From JAAYZQ01 sp034428935 (GTDB lineage Bacteria > Chloroflexota > Anaerolineae > JAAYZQ01): a stretch of 64,000 nt of DNA. Shown piece after piece: positions 34,547 to 42,566 of this stretch (positions are counted from its first letter, which is position 1; each line of letters begins with the position of its first letter). The stretch is from contig DAOUHB010000020.1 of assembly GCA_034428935.1 (NCBI GenBank), positions 1-64,000 of the forward strand. The letters are read 5' to 3'. The position numbers and the translations under genes are program-made. A model generated the notes under the pieces. It was not told the origin of the DNA and searched no databases. It worked only from the letters and a program-made list of their open reading frames with translations.

Positions 34547-35566
34547 GTGTGTGCCAGGGAGTGGCCAAAGCCAACCTACCTGTCTCTCGACGAGTTACGA
34601 GCGGATCCCAACCTCGCCAGGCTTCTCCCACCCGAGATAGCATATCGCTTTCATGCCCTGCCCGTGGCGGAGCAAGGCGGACGCATCACCGTGGTCATGG
34701 CCGATCCGGAAGATGACGAGGCCCTCTCCGCCATTGCGAGTATCCTGGGTCGCGAGCCGTGTGTTGTCCAGGGCGACGCCAGGGCCATCGACGCGTCGCT
34801 GGCCCGGCTCTGGGGCCGGGTGCCCCACGACAAGCTAAGGCTCCTGGTTTGTGCACCGGATGGACCCGCGGCGAGCAGGCTGGGCGTCTATGCCCGATCG
34901 ATGGGTGAGTTGTTGGACGCCGAGGTCACGGATGCCAACTGCGAGGGCGGCCTGGCGACTTGGATACGGCGGTACGGCGAGCCACCGTGCGACCTGCTGC
35001 TCATCGGGGAGGCGGCGGGTGCGCTGATAGAGCCCTGGCTGGCGGCCCAAGCGTCGCGACGAGGGATGCCCGCGGCTCTCCTGGTGGCACCCAGGCCCCG
35101 GTGGCCCGCGTCCAAGATCTTGCTCATCGCGTGCGGCGTGGAGTCCGACGCCGTCGCCGCCGAATGGGTTCTTCGCCTGGCCCGGCCAGGCACCACCACC
35201 GTCAACGTCCTGGCCGTCGTTCCACCGCCGACTGCCGTGCAGGGAGGACGCCGCGCCGCCCACGCCGGACATGCCCGGGACCGCCAGGGGCTGCCAGCCC
35301 TGTTGAGCGCCGAGACGCCCCTGGGCCACGAGCTGCAGGAGGTTGCCCGCCGGCTGGAGGAGCAAGAGATCCAGAGCAGCCTGCGGATGAGGCAGGGACC
35401 TCCCGAGTGGCAAATACGGCGCGAGCTGGCCGGCGAGGATCACGACCTGGTGGTCATGGCGCTGCAGCCGGGCGAGGGCCGGCAGGGCGGGCTGGAAGAC
35501 CTGGCCGCCACACTGCTGCGCTGGAGCGACCGGCCGACGCTCATCGCCAGGCCGGCATCTCGGTGA
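34547..35566 (+). CDS. GspE-N (MshEN-like) domain protein with Usp-like C-terminal half
   Basis: 339-residue soluble protein at the head of the pst operon. Residues ~10-85 (LARLLPPEIAYRFHALPVAE, GRITVVMADPEDDEALSAIA, VVQGDARAIDASLARLWG) match the second half of the GspE/MshE N-terminal domain, some members of which bind c-di-GMP. Residues ~100-339 look like degenerate Usp-type alpha/beta units (KLRLLVCAPDGPAASRLGVY, KILLIACGVESDAVAAEWVL, HDLVVMALQPGEGRQGGLED, DRPTLIARP). The function is unknown; I infer a signalling role in the phosphate response. Start is GTG at 34547, with a weak AGAGG 10 bases before it. Confidence 0.65.
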   Translation: MCAREWPKPTYLSLDELRADPNLARLLPPEIAYRFHALPVAEQGGRITVVMADPEDDEALSAIASILGREPCVVQGDARAIDASLARLWGRVPHDKLRLLVCAPDGPAASRLGVYARSMGELLDAEVTDANCEGGLATWIRRYGEPPCDLLLIGEAAGALIEPWLAAQASRRGMPAALLVAPRPRWPASKILLIACGVESDAVAAEWVLRLARPGTTTVNVLAVVPPPTAVQGGRRAAHAGHARDRQGLPALLSAETPLGHELQEVARRLEEQEIQSSLRMRQGPPEWQIRRELAGEDHDLVVMALQPGEGRQGGLEDLAATLLRWSDRPTLIARPASR

Positions 35567-35607
35567 CCGTTCCAATAAGCTCCTGGCATTGCCAGAAGGA
35601 GGCAAGC

Positions 35608-36597
35608 ATGAGGCACAGACGACATTGGATAAAACACTCCATCTCCGTTCTGTTCATCGTCGCTCTCCTGAGTGGCCTGGTTGGCTGCGGCGGCGGGGGC
35701 GACGCGCAGCCGGCCGGCGCGGAAGGCGGCGTCGAGGGCACCATCACCATCTCGGGGGCCTGGGCGCTCTATCCCCTCATGGTGCGTTGGGGCGAAGAGT
35801 TCCAGAAGGTCTACCCGGACGTGCGCCTCGACATCTCGGCCGGGGGTGCGGGCAAGGGCCTGGCCGACGCCCTGGCCGGCGCCGTGGACATTGGCATGGT
35901 CTCCCGCGAGATCTCGCCCGAAGAGGAGGCCAAAGGCGCCTTCTGGACCGCCGTCGTCAAGGATGCCGTCTTTCCGACCATCAGCGCCGCGAACCCGGTG
36001 TGGGACGACCTTCAGCAGAAGGGGCTCAGCCGCGAGGTTTTCCAGGGGATTTTCATTAGCGGCGAGATCACCACGTGGGGGCAGGCCATCGGACGGCCCG
36101 AAGTCTCCGACCCCATCCACGTCTTTACCCGGTCCGATGCCTGTGGCGCGGCCGAGACCTGGGCCAAGTACCTGGGCGCCCAGCAGGAGGATCTCCTGGG
36201 CATTGCCGTCTATGGCGACCCCGGCCTCCTGGACGCCGTGATCAAGGACCCGCTGGCTATTGGCTTTAACAATCTCAACTATGCCTACGACGTGGACACC
36301 GGCCTGCCGGTGGAGGGCGCCCGGGTAGCGCCCATCGACGCCAACGACAACGGGCAAGCCGACGTCGACGAGATCTATTTGACCAAAGAGCAGGCCGTCA
36401 ACGCGGTCGCGACCAACAAGTATCCCTCGCCACCTGCCCGGGACTTGAACCTGGTGACCCGGGGACAGCCCGATGGCCTGACGGCGGCGTTTATTTCCTG
36501 GATTCTGACCGACGGCCAGGCATTCGTGGACGAAGCGGGCTACATCGCACTGCCCGCGGAGAGGCTGGCGACCGAGGCCGACAAGCTTGGCGATTGA
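35608..36597 (+). CDS. pstS: Phosphate ABC transporter substrate-binding lipoprotein PstS
   Basis: 329-residue phosphate-binding lipoprotein. A basic N-terminus and helix lead to the lipobox LSGLVGCGGG (Cys near residue 22). The mature part has GTITISGAWALYPLMVRWGE, DISAGGAGKGLADALAGAVD, IGMVSREISPEE and VFTRSDACGAAETWAKYLGA, matching the phosphate-contact loops of PstS. The ATG at 35608 has AGAAGGAGG upstream. The upstream frame stays open but lies inside the previous gene. Confidence 0.92.
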   Translation: MRHRRHWIKHSISVLFIVALLSGLVGCGGGGDAQPAGAEGGVEGTITISGAWALYPLMVRWGEEFQKVYPDVRLDISAGGAGKGLADALAGAVDIGMVSREISPEEEAKGAFWTAVVKDAVFPTISAANPVWDDLQQKGLSREVFQGIFISGEITTWGQAIGRPEVSDPIHVFTRSDACGAAETWAKYLGAQQEDLLGIAVYGDPGLLDAVIKDPLAIGFNNLNYAYDVDTGLPVEGARVAPIDANDNGQADVDEIYLTKEQAVNAVATNKYPSPPARDLNLVTRGQPDGLTAAFISWILTDGQAFVDEAGYIALPAERLATEADKLGD

Positions 36598-36649
36598 CGT
36601 TTCCCCTCGCCCTGAGTCGTTGCGGGGCGAGATGCCACCGGGGAGAGAC

Positions 36650-37597
36650 ATGCAAAAGGCGATGGTTCTCCAGGTTCGTCGCCGGAGGCAACGACGCGAC
36701 CGGCTGGCAAGACAACTCATGGGGTTCCTGACCCTGGCAACTGTCCTGTTGGTGCCGATCATTGCCGTGGCCCTGTTCCTGCGGGCCCTGCCCATCCTCG
36801 CCGTCCGGCCTCTATCGGAGCTGCTCTTTTCGACCACCTGGCGCCCGCTAAAGGGCATGTTTGGCTTCTACCCGTTCATCGCCGGCACCCTGTGGGTGAC
36901 GGCGGTGGCCATGATCATCGCCGTTCCGCCTTCTCTGCTGACCGCCATCTACCTGGCCGAGTACGCGTCGTCGCGCCTGCGGGCCGTCGTCAACCCCCTC
37001 ATCGACCTCCTGGCCGGCATCCCCTCCGTGGTGTATGGCGTGTGGGGCGTCCTGACCGTCGTGCCCCTGGTGGGAGACCACGTCGCGCCGTTCCTCAACC
37101 GCTGGCTGGGGCCCATCGGCCTCTTTCGCAGTACCAACCCCACGGGCTACAACGTCCTCTCGGGCGGCGTGGTGCTGGCGGTCATGGTCTTTCCCATCAT
37201 CATCGCCGTGGCTCAGGACGTCATCCGGGCCGTGCCGCAGGGCCTGCGCGAGGCATCCCTTGCCCTGGGCGCCACCCGCTGGCAGACGGTTCGCCGGGTG
37301 GTCCTGCGGCGGGCCTGGCCGGGCGTCATGGCCGCCGTCGTGCTCGGCTTTTCCCGCGCCTTTGGCGAGACAATGGCCGTCCTCATGGTCGTCGGCAACG
37401 TGCCCGAGGTACCCCGCTCTATCTTGGACCCGGCCTATCCCCTCACGGCCCTCATCGCCAACAACTACGGCGAGATGATGTCCATCCCCCTCTACGACGC
37501 GGCCCTCCTGGGCGGCGCGCTCATCCTGCTGCTCATCGTCCTCGTCTTTAACCTGGGCGCCCGCCTGGTGCTGGTCCGCCTGGTGCGCAACGAATAG
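36650..37597 (+). CDS. pstC: Phosphate ABC transporter permease PstC
   Basis: Inner-membrane permease of about 315 residues with six membrane helices. Landmarks: FLTLATVLLVPIIAVALFLR (helix 1), FYPFIAGTLWVTAVAMIIAV, AGIPSVVYGVWGVLTVVPL, and the coupling loop VPQGLREASLALGATRWQTV (EAA motif), then FSRAFGETMAVLMVVGN. The start is uncertain: ATG 36650 after GGGGAGAG is my choice; ATG 36632 or a TTG at 36587 overlapping pstS are alternatives. pstA begins 9 bases after its stop. Confidence 0.9.
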   Translation: MQKAMVLQVRRRRQRRDRLARQLMGFLTLATVLLVPIIAVALFLRALPILAVRPLSELLFSTTWRPLKGMFGFYPFIAGTLWVTAVAMIIAVPPSLLTAIYLAEYASSRLRAVVNPLIDLLAGIPSVVYGVWGVLTVVPLVGDHVAPFLNRWLGPIGLFRSTNPTGYNVLSGGVVLAVMVFPIIIAVAQDVIRAVPQGLREASLALGATRWQTVRRVVLRRAWPGVMAAVVLGFSRAFGETMAVLMVVGNVPEVPRSILDPAYPLTALIANNYGEMMSIPLYDAALLGGALILLLIVLVFNLGARLVLVRLVRNE

Positions 37598-37606
37598 GAG
37601 AAGAGA

Positions 37607-38461
37607 ATGAACAGACGCCGGGCAAGGCTGGAAGAAACGCTGATGAAGGTGCTGATGCTCGCTTCGGCGGCCATCGTCCTGGGCAGCCTGCTCCTGATCC
37701 TGGGCACCGTCATCTGGCGGGGCCTGCCGTCGCTGAACCTGGCCATGCTGACCCAGACGCCCAAGGGCGGCTACTACCTGGGCAAAGAGGGGGGCATCCT
37801 GAACGCCATCGTCGGCTCGCTCTACCTGGCCCTCGGCGGTACCCTGCTGGCCATGGTGGGCAGCCTGCCCATCGCCATTTACCTGCAGCTATATGCCGCC
37901 CGCTCGCGCCGCGCCGAGCTGACGCGCCTCGCCCTCGACGTCCTGTGGGGCGTGCCGAGCATCGTCTATGGCGCCTTTGGCTTTATCCTCATGCTCTGGC
38001 TCGGCGTGCGCGCATCGCTCCTGGGCGGCATCATCGCCCTTGCCCTCCTGGAGCTACCCATCATGGCCCGCGGCATGGACGAGGCCATCGCCATGGTGCC
38101 GGCGGCGTTGAAAGAGGCGTCGTACGCCCTGGGTGCGACCCGGTTCGAGACGGCGCTCAAGGTCATCGTCCGGCAGACCGGGCCGGCGCTGCTCACGGCG
38201 GTGCTGTTGGCCTTTGGCCGCGCCATTGGCGACGCGGCTTCGGTGCTCTTTACCGCCGGCTATACGGACCGGCTGCCGACCTCCCTCATGGATCCGGTGG
38301 CCTCGCTACCGCTGGCCGTCTTTTTCCAGCTTGGCACGCCCTTTCCGGCCGTGCAGGATCGCGCCTACGCCTCGGCCCTAGTGCTCACCTTGATCGTCCT
38401 GGCCCTGAGCCTCGCTTCGCGCCGCTTTGCCCGGCGACTGACCAAACACGTGGTCCGCTAG
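37607..38461 (+). CDS. pstA: Phosphate ABC transporter permease PstA
   Basis: 284-residue partner permease with about six helices: LMLASAAIVLGSLLLILGTV, GGILNAIVGSLYLALGGTLL, DVLWGVPSIVYGAFGFILML, the EAA loop VPAALKEASYALGATRFETA, and AFGRAIGDAASVLFTAGYTD. With PstC it forms the phosphate channel powered by PstB. ATG at 37607 with TAGGAGAAG just upstream. It is followed after 32 bases by pstB. Confidence 0.92.
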   Translation: MNRRRARLEETLMKVLMLASAAIVLGSLLLILGTVIWRGLPSLNLAMLTQTPKGGYYLGKEGGILNAIVGSLYLALGGTLLAMVGSLPIAIYLQLYAARSRRAELTRLALDVLWGVPSIVYGAFGFILMLWLGVRASLLGGIIALALLELPIMARGMDEAIAMVPAALKEASYALGATRFETALKVIVRQTGPALLTAVLLAFGRAIGDAASVLFTAGYTDRLPTSLMDPVASLPLAVFFQLGTPFPAVQDRAYASALVLTLIVLALSLASRRFARRLTKHVVR

Positions 38462-38493
38462 GCGATAGAAGCAGGATCCGGAAGGAGGCCGAG

Positions 38494-39273
38494 ATGACGA
38501 CGGAATCCCAGATCAAGATCATCGACCTGCACGCCTGGTACGGGATGGAGCACGCCTTGAAGGGTGTCACAGCCGACATCCCGGCACGGCAGATCACGGC
38601 CATCATCGGGCCCTCGGGCTGCGGCAAGACCACGCTGCTGCGCACGCTGAACCGCCTCCTGGAAGAGACCGACGGCACCCGCGTGGAAGGCAAGGTCCTG
38701 CTCAACGGCATCGACATCTATGGGCGCGGCGTCGACGTGACCGACGTGCGCACCCGGGTGGGGATGCTCGCCCCCAAGCCCTTCCCCCTGCCCATGTCGA
38801 TTTATGACAACGTGGCCTACGGGCGGCGCATCCACGGGCTGCAGCGCGGCCTGGACAAGGGGAACGGGCGCAACCTGGACCGCATCGTCGAGAAGTACCT
38901 GCGCGCCGCGGGCCTGTGGGACGAGGTCAAGGACCGACTCCAGGCGCCGGCAACGGGGCTGTCCACCGGGCAGCAACAGCGGCTGTGCCTGGCCCGTGCC
39001 CTGGCCGTGGAGCCGGAGGTGCTGCTGTGCGATGAGGCCACCTCGGCCCTCGATCCCATCTCGGCCCAGGGCATCGAAGAGCAGTTGTGCAACATCAAGG
39101 TCGAGACGACCATCGTCATGGTGACTCACGCTCTGCGCCAGGCCCGGCGCCTGGCCGATCACGTGATCTTTCTCTGGATGGGTGAGCTGGTCGAGACCGG
39201 CTCGGCGGTCGAGTTCTTTGACGCTCCCCGCGATGAGCGCAGCCAGGCTTACCTGGCCGGAGACATCGGCTGA
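38494..39273 (+). CDS. pstB: Phosphate ABC transporter ATPase PstB, with divergent motifs
   Basis: 259-residue ABC ATPase that energises PstCA. Walker A IGPSGCGKTTLLRTLNRLLE (residue ~35) and PstB-type spacing are clear; Walker B is VLLCDEATSALDPIS and the H-loop MVTHALRQARRLADH. Two sites depart from the family: the Q-loop reads GMLAPKPFPLPMSIYDN where PstB has FQKP (Gln replaced by Pro), and the signature reads LSTGQQQR instead of LSGGQQQR. The frame is intact and in the normal place, so it is expressed, but catalysis may be altered. The ATG at 38494 follows GAAGGAGG. Confidence 0.88.
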   Translation: MTTESQIKIIDLHAWYGMEHALKGVTADIPARQITAIIGPSGCGKTTLLRTLNRLLEETDGTRVEGKVLLNGIDIYGRGVDVTDVRTRVGMLAPKPFPLPMSIYDNVAYGRRIHGLQRGLDKGNGRNLDRIVEKYLRAAGLWDEVKDRLQAPATGLSTGQQQRLCLARALAVEPEVLLCDEATSALDPISAQGIEEQLCNIKVETTIVMVTHALRQARRLADHVIFLWMGELVETGSAVEFFDAPRDERSQAYLAGDIG

Positions 39274-39291
39274 GGCTGGAAAGGACGGAGA

Positions 39292-40350
39292 ATGGCACAA
39301 AGGGTCAGTGAGTGGGTCAGGGGCGAAGGGTGGCGCCGGACGGGAAGCTGGCTCCTGGCAACGGCGCTGATCGCCCTCGTGGGATTTTATGCCCTGCGCG
39401 CCCTCCTGGCCGACAGCCAGGCCCCCGTGCGCCTCATCATCTACGCGTTCAGCACCCAGGAAGGCATGCTCACCGACGGGGTGTTGCCGGCCTTCGAGCA
39501 GGATTGGGAAGCCGAAACCGGCCGCGCGCTCGAGATCGAATCCGTCTTTGGCGCTTCCGGCACCCTCGCCGGGCAGATCAACCTCGGCGCTCCCGCCGAT
39601 GTAGCCCTCCTGAGCACGGCCGAACACGTCGACTGGCTGCGCGTCGGGCGGCGGGTACGCGCCGACACCCAGCCGTCCATCGTCGGCTGCACGCCCATGG
39701 TCATCGTCACCCGCCCCGGCAATCCCTGGAACATTGCCGATTTCTCATCGCTGGGCCAGGATGGGCCGCAACTGATCCACAGCGACCCCAGAACCTCCGG
39801 GGCCGGCCAATGGTCGATCCTCGCAGTTTATGGCGGCGCGCTGTTGGAAACCGGAGACGCGGCTGCCGCCCGGGCGCGGTTGGGCGCAGCCTGGGACAAC
39901 GTCCGGCTCCTGGCGCCCTCCGCGCGGGCAGCCATGACCCTTTTTGAGCTGGGGGCGGGCGACGCGCTGGTCACCTACGAGCAGGATGCGCTCCTGGCGC
40001 AGCAGCGCGGAGTCGCCCTCGAGATTGTGACACCCCAGCGCACCATCGTGGCCCGGCACGCGGCCGTCATCGTCGACGACAATGTCACGCGCGCCGAGCG
40101 CCCGGTGGCCCAGGCGCTGCTGGATTACCTGGCCAGCGACGCCGGCCTCCAGATCCTGGCCGCCCACCACATGCGGCCGCCGGCCTGCCAGGGCGAAGGG
40201 TGGGCCGCCCTCGCAGCGCCCTTTAGCGTCGACGAGCTGGGTGGCTGGTCGTCGGCCTACGAAGAGCTGGTCAAGGGTCTATGGCAGACCGAGATAGCGC
40301 CCGGCCTGAACCTGGAGCCGGCGCCTCAACTGCCAGAGGTCGGAGAATGA
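39292..40350 (+). CDS. Membrane-anchored anion-binding protein (Sbp/type 2 PBP-like)
   Basis: 352-residue extracytoplasmic binding protein held by one N-terminal helix (residues ~20-40, WLLATALIALVGFYALRALL); there is no lipobox. The fold is type 2 periplasmic-binding: LIIYAFSTQEGMLTDGVLPA, SVFGASGTLAGQINLGAPAD, VALLSTAEHVDWL, IVTRPGNPWNI and SDPRTSGAGQWSILAVYGGA. The GSG/AD pattern and overall layout resemble sulfate-binding Sbp/CysP. Its place between pstB and a Na/Pi transporter suggests a phosphate or related oxyanion; the ligand is inferred. Confidence 0.72.
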   Translation: MAQRVSEWVRGEGWRRTGSWLLATALIALVGFYALRALLADSQAPVRLIIYAFSTQEGMLTDGVLPAFEQDWEAETGRALEIESVFGASGTLAGQINLGAPADVALLSTAEHVDWLRVGRRVRADTQPSIVGCTPMVIVTRPGNPWNIADFSSLGQDGPQLIHSDPRTSGAGQWSILAVYGGALLETGDAAAARARLGAAWDNVRLLAPSARAAMTLFELGAGDALVTYEQDALLAQQRGVALEIVTPQRTIVARHAAVIVDDNVTRAERPVAQALLDYLASDAGLQILAAHHMRPPACQGEGWAALAAPFSVDELGGWSSAYEELVKGLWQTEIAPGLNLEPAPQLPEVGE

Positions 40351-41504
40351 AAATGAATGAATCCCCCGATCCGCGCTTCGTAAGCCCGTCGTCGCGCCTG
40401 GAGAAGCCCACGGCCGGGCTGGATTTTGTGCTGGCGGCGCCAGCACACCTCGCCCGGGGCTGGTGGACGTGGGTGAACCTGGGCAAAATCGGGCTCTTTG
40501 TTGCCAGCCTCTATCTCTTTGTCCTGGCCATCACCCTCATGAAAGAGGGCGCCGGTGGCCTTGCCCCCCTGACACGTACCCTGGCCGTCACCAGTCCGGC
40601 CAACAGCCTGGGTTTCGGCTGGCTCTTTGCCTACACCATCATGAGCGGCTCGCCCGTCGCCGCCGCCGCCCTGACCTTCTTTGACGCCGGCGTGCTAGAT
40701 CGGCTGGGGGCCTTTGCCATGATCACCGGCAGCCGGCTCGGGGCCAGCTTTATCGTCCTCTTTATCGGCTTTCTCTACGTGCTGCGCGGGCGCAACCGCT
40801 CGACGAGCCTGAGCATGGGACTGCTCTCCCTGACGGTCACCGCCACGACCTACCTGCCGGGCTTGGTCCTCGGCGCCTGGCTCCTGAATCACGGCGTCCT
40901 CGACCGGGTGCAGCTTCGCTCCGGCGCCCTGCTCAGCTCCATCACCGAGCAGGCGGTCGAGCCCATCAGCAACGCCGTCGTGGCCCTCTTGCCCGAGTGG
41001 GCCGTCTTCCTGGTGGGCCTGGGCGTCATCCTCTTTAGCTTCAACCTCTTCGATCGATGTCTGCCCCAGAGCACCCTCAAGGAGAGCCAGGTGGGCTGGA
41101 TGTCACGCCTCGTCTACCGGCCGTGGGTCATGTTCATCGTCGGTGCCGTGATAACCCTGATCTCCATGTCGGTCAGCGTCTCCCTCAGCATCCTGGTGCC
41201 CCTCAGCGCCCGTGGCTTTGTGCGGCGCGAAAACGTGATCCCCTACATCATGGGGGCCAACATCACCACCTTTGTCGATACACTCCTGGCAGCCGTCCTG
41301 CTGAAAAATCCGCCGGCGTTTACCATCGTCTTTGTCGAGATGATTAGCATCGCCATCATTTCGGTCCTCATCCTGGCTGTCTTCTACCCGGTGTACGAGC
41401 GCGCGATCCTCAGCTCTGTGAGCTGGGTAACCGCCAGGAATCGGAACCTGGCCTTGTTCATGGCCGTCATCTTCTTGGTGCCCATTTTGTTGCTGCTAGT
41501 CTGA
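40347..41504 (+). CDS. Na/Pi cotransporter family protein
   Basis: 385-residue polytopic protein of the Na+/Pi symporter (NptA/YjbB, Na_Pi_cotrans) family. It has the inverted QSS-like blocks TIMSGSPVAAAALTFFDAGV and MITGSRLGASFIVLFIGFLY, SSITEQAVEPISNAVVALLP, and the second repeat PYIMGANITTFVDTLLAAVL. It lacks the C-terminal PhoU-like domain of many relatives. It gives the locus a low-affinity, ion-driven phosphate route beside PstSCAB. The ATG at 40347 overlaps the previous stop (ATGA), so the two are coupled. Confidence 0.83.
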   Translation: MKMNESPDPRFVSPSSRLEKPTAGLDFVLAAPAHLARGWWTWVNLGKIGLFVASLYLFVLAITLMKEGAGGLAPLTRTLAVTSPANSLGFGWLFAYTIMSGSPVAAAALTFFDAGVLDRLGAFAMITGSRLGASFIVLFIGFLYVLRGRNRSTSLSMGLLSLTVTATTYLPGLVLGAWLLNHGVLDRVQLRSGALLSSITEQAVEPISNAVVALLPEWAVFLVGLGVILFSFNLFDRCLPQSTLKESQVGWMSRLVYRPWVMFIVGAVITLISMSVSVSLSILVPLSARGFVRRENVIPYIMGANITTFVDTLLAAVLLKNPPAFTIVFVEMISIAIISVLILAVFYPVYERAILSSVSWVTARNRNLALFMAVIFLVPILLLLV

Positions 41505-41518
41505 AGGGTGGAATCGCA

Positions 41519-42379
41519 ATGCGCATACTGATCGTGGTGCACGGATTGCCAAACGATGAAGTGACGCTCCACTTGAGCGCCCAGTTCGCCCACCAGGCCG
41601 GTGCGGCGATCACGGTTCTGGCCGTGGCTGGCCATGCCCGCGATCGTGCGAGCCTCGAGCCGGCCCTGGCCCGGGCCCGGGAGGTCCTGGACCAGGCTCC
41701 CAATCTCGAGAGCAAGGTCCGGCTCGGCAGCTCTGTCCACGAGGTCGTTCGCGAGGCCGAGGAGGACGGCTATGACCTCGTCCTCGTCGGCGAGCCCTGG
41801 TACGAGGGCCGGTTCGGCCGCTTTCGGCCGGGGAGCGAGTCGGTCCACCTCGTGGAGCATGCTCCTTGCTCGGTCCTCGTCGTCAAGGGCAAGCCCCGAG
41901 CCGTCCGGCGCATCCTTCTGTGCGACAGCGGAGCAGGCAGCGTCCTGGCCGACCCGGTGCTCCGGGCGACCAGGGTAGGCCCCCCACTGTTGGCCCGCTT
42001 CACGGCCCAGGCTGCCGACATGCTGCGCGGAGAGGAAGAGATCACCGTCTTGCACGTCATGTCACAGATCGGTGCGGGTCCGGGAATTGCAGACGGGCAC
42101 CTGCGCGCGGCGGCCGAGGAGCTCATCGAGGAGCGTGCCCCCGAAGGCGAGCTCTTGATGCAAGACGTGCAGCTGCTCGTCCGCCCCGGCGTGCAGGCCC
42201 GGCCCCTCGTGCGCCACGGCCTGGTCCTGGACGAGATCCTGCACGAGGCGCGCTGCGGTGACTACGATCTGGTCGTCATCGGCGCCCATCCCGGCAAGCT
42301 GTGGCAGAAGCTGCTCCTGGACGACCTGGCACGCAAGATCATGGTCCAGATCGACCGGCCCATCCTGGTCATCAAGTAG
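41519..42379 (+). CDS. Universal stress protein, tandem Usp domains
   Basis: 286-residue soluble protein with two Usp-type alpha/beta units. Unit 1: MRILIVVHGLPNDEVTLHLS, AGAAITVLAVAGHARD, DLVLVGEPWYEGRFGRFRPG and HAPCSVLVVKG. Unit 2: RRILLCDSGAG, EEITVLHVMSQIGAG, YDLVVIGAHPGKLWQKLLLD and DRPILVIK. The ATP-binding Gx2Gx9GS loop is only partly kept, in unit 1. Last gene of the phosphate locus, 14 bases after the Na/Pi transporter. Its role there is unknown; a stress or nucleotide-sensing accessory is inferred. Confidence 0.75.
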   Translation: MRILIVVHGLPNDEVTLHLSAQFAHQAGAAITVLAVAGHARDRASLEPALARAREVLDQAPNLESKVRLGSSVHEVVREAEEDGYDLVLVGEPWYEGRFGRFRPGSESVHLVEHAPCSVLVVKGKPRAVRRILLCDSGAGSVLADPVLRATRVGPPLLARFTAQAADMLRGEEEITVLHVMSQIGAGPGIADGHLRAAAEELIEERAPEGELLMQDVQLLVRPGVQARPLVRHGLVLDEILHEARCGDYDLVVIGAHPGKLWQKLLLDDLARKIMVQIDRPILVIK

Positions 42380-42421
42380 CGCGCAGCCCTCGCTCGTCGC
42401 TCGTCTGCCTCCCCTCCGTCG

Positions 42422-42450
42422 TTGTCAAGGTAGGGGAAACCTGGTATAAT
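42422..42450 (+). promoter_or_regulatory. Strong sigma-70-type promoter of the envelope peptidase module
   Basis: TTGTCA (42422-42427), 17 bases, TATAAT (42445-42450), near consensus. Transcription would start near 42457, about 17 bases before the long hairpin. Confidence 0.8.
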
Positions 42451-42473
42451 AGCCAGCACTACCGGAACAGGTT

Positions 42474-42523
42474 GGGCAGCCCTGGTTCGCAGCCGCCATT
42501 CTGGCTGCGAACCAGGGCTGCCC
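42474..42523 (+). repeat. Perfect 21-bp inverted repeat in the leader of the HTH-M1 gene
   Basis: Arms 42474-42494 and 42503-42523 are exact reverse complements, separated by 8 bases (GCCATTCT). In RNA this is a 21-bp, GC-rich hairpin lying between the promoter and the ATG at 42567. It is followed by an A-run (ATAAAAAAAC, 42531-42540), not a T-run, so it is not an intrinsic terminator on the + strand. Options are a leader stabiliser, attenuator, protein-binding site or remnant of a small mobile repeat. Confidence 0.9.
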
Positions 42524-42566
42524 GGCGCGGATAAAAAAACTCGGACGAGAGCTGGCTAACCGGAAG

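Noticed and set aside
42474..42523. The 21-bp hairpin as an intrinsic terminator for the Usp gene
   Set aside because: No T-run follows on the + strand, and the predicted promoter lies before it, so it is in the next gene's leader.
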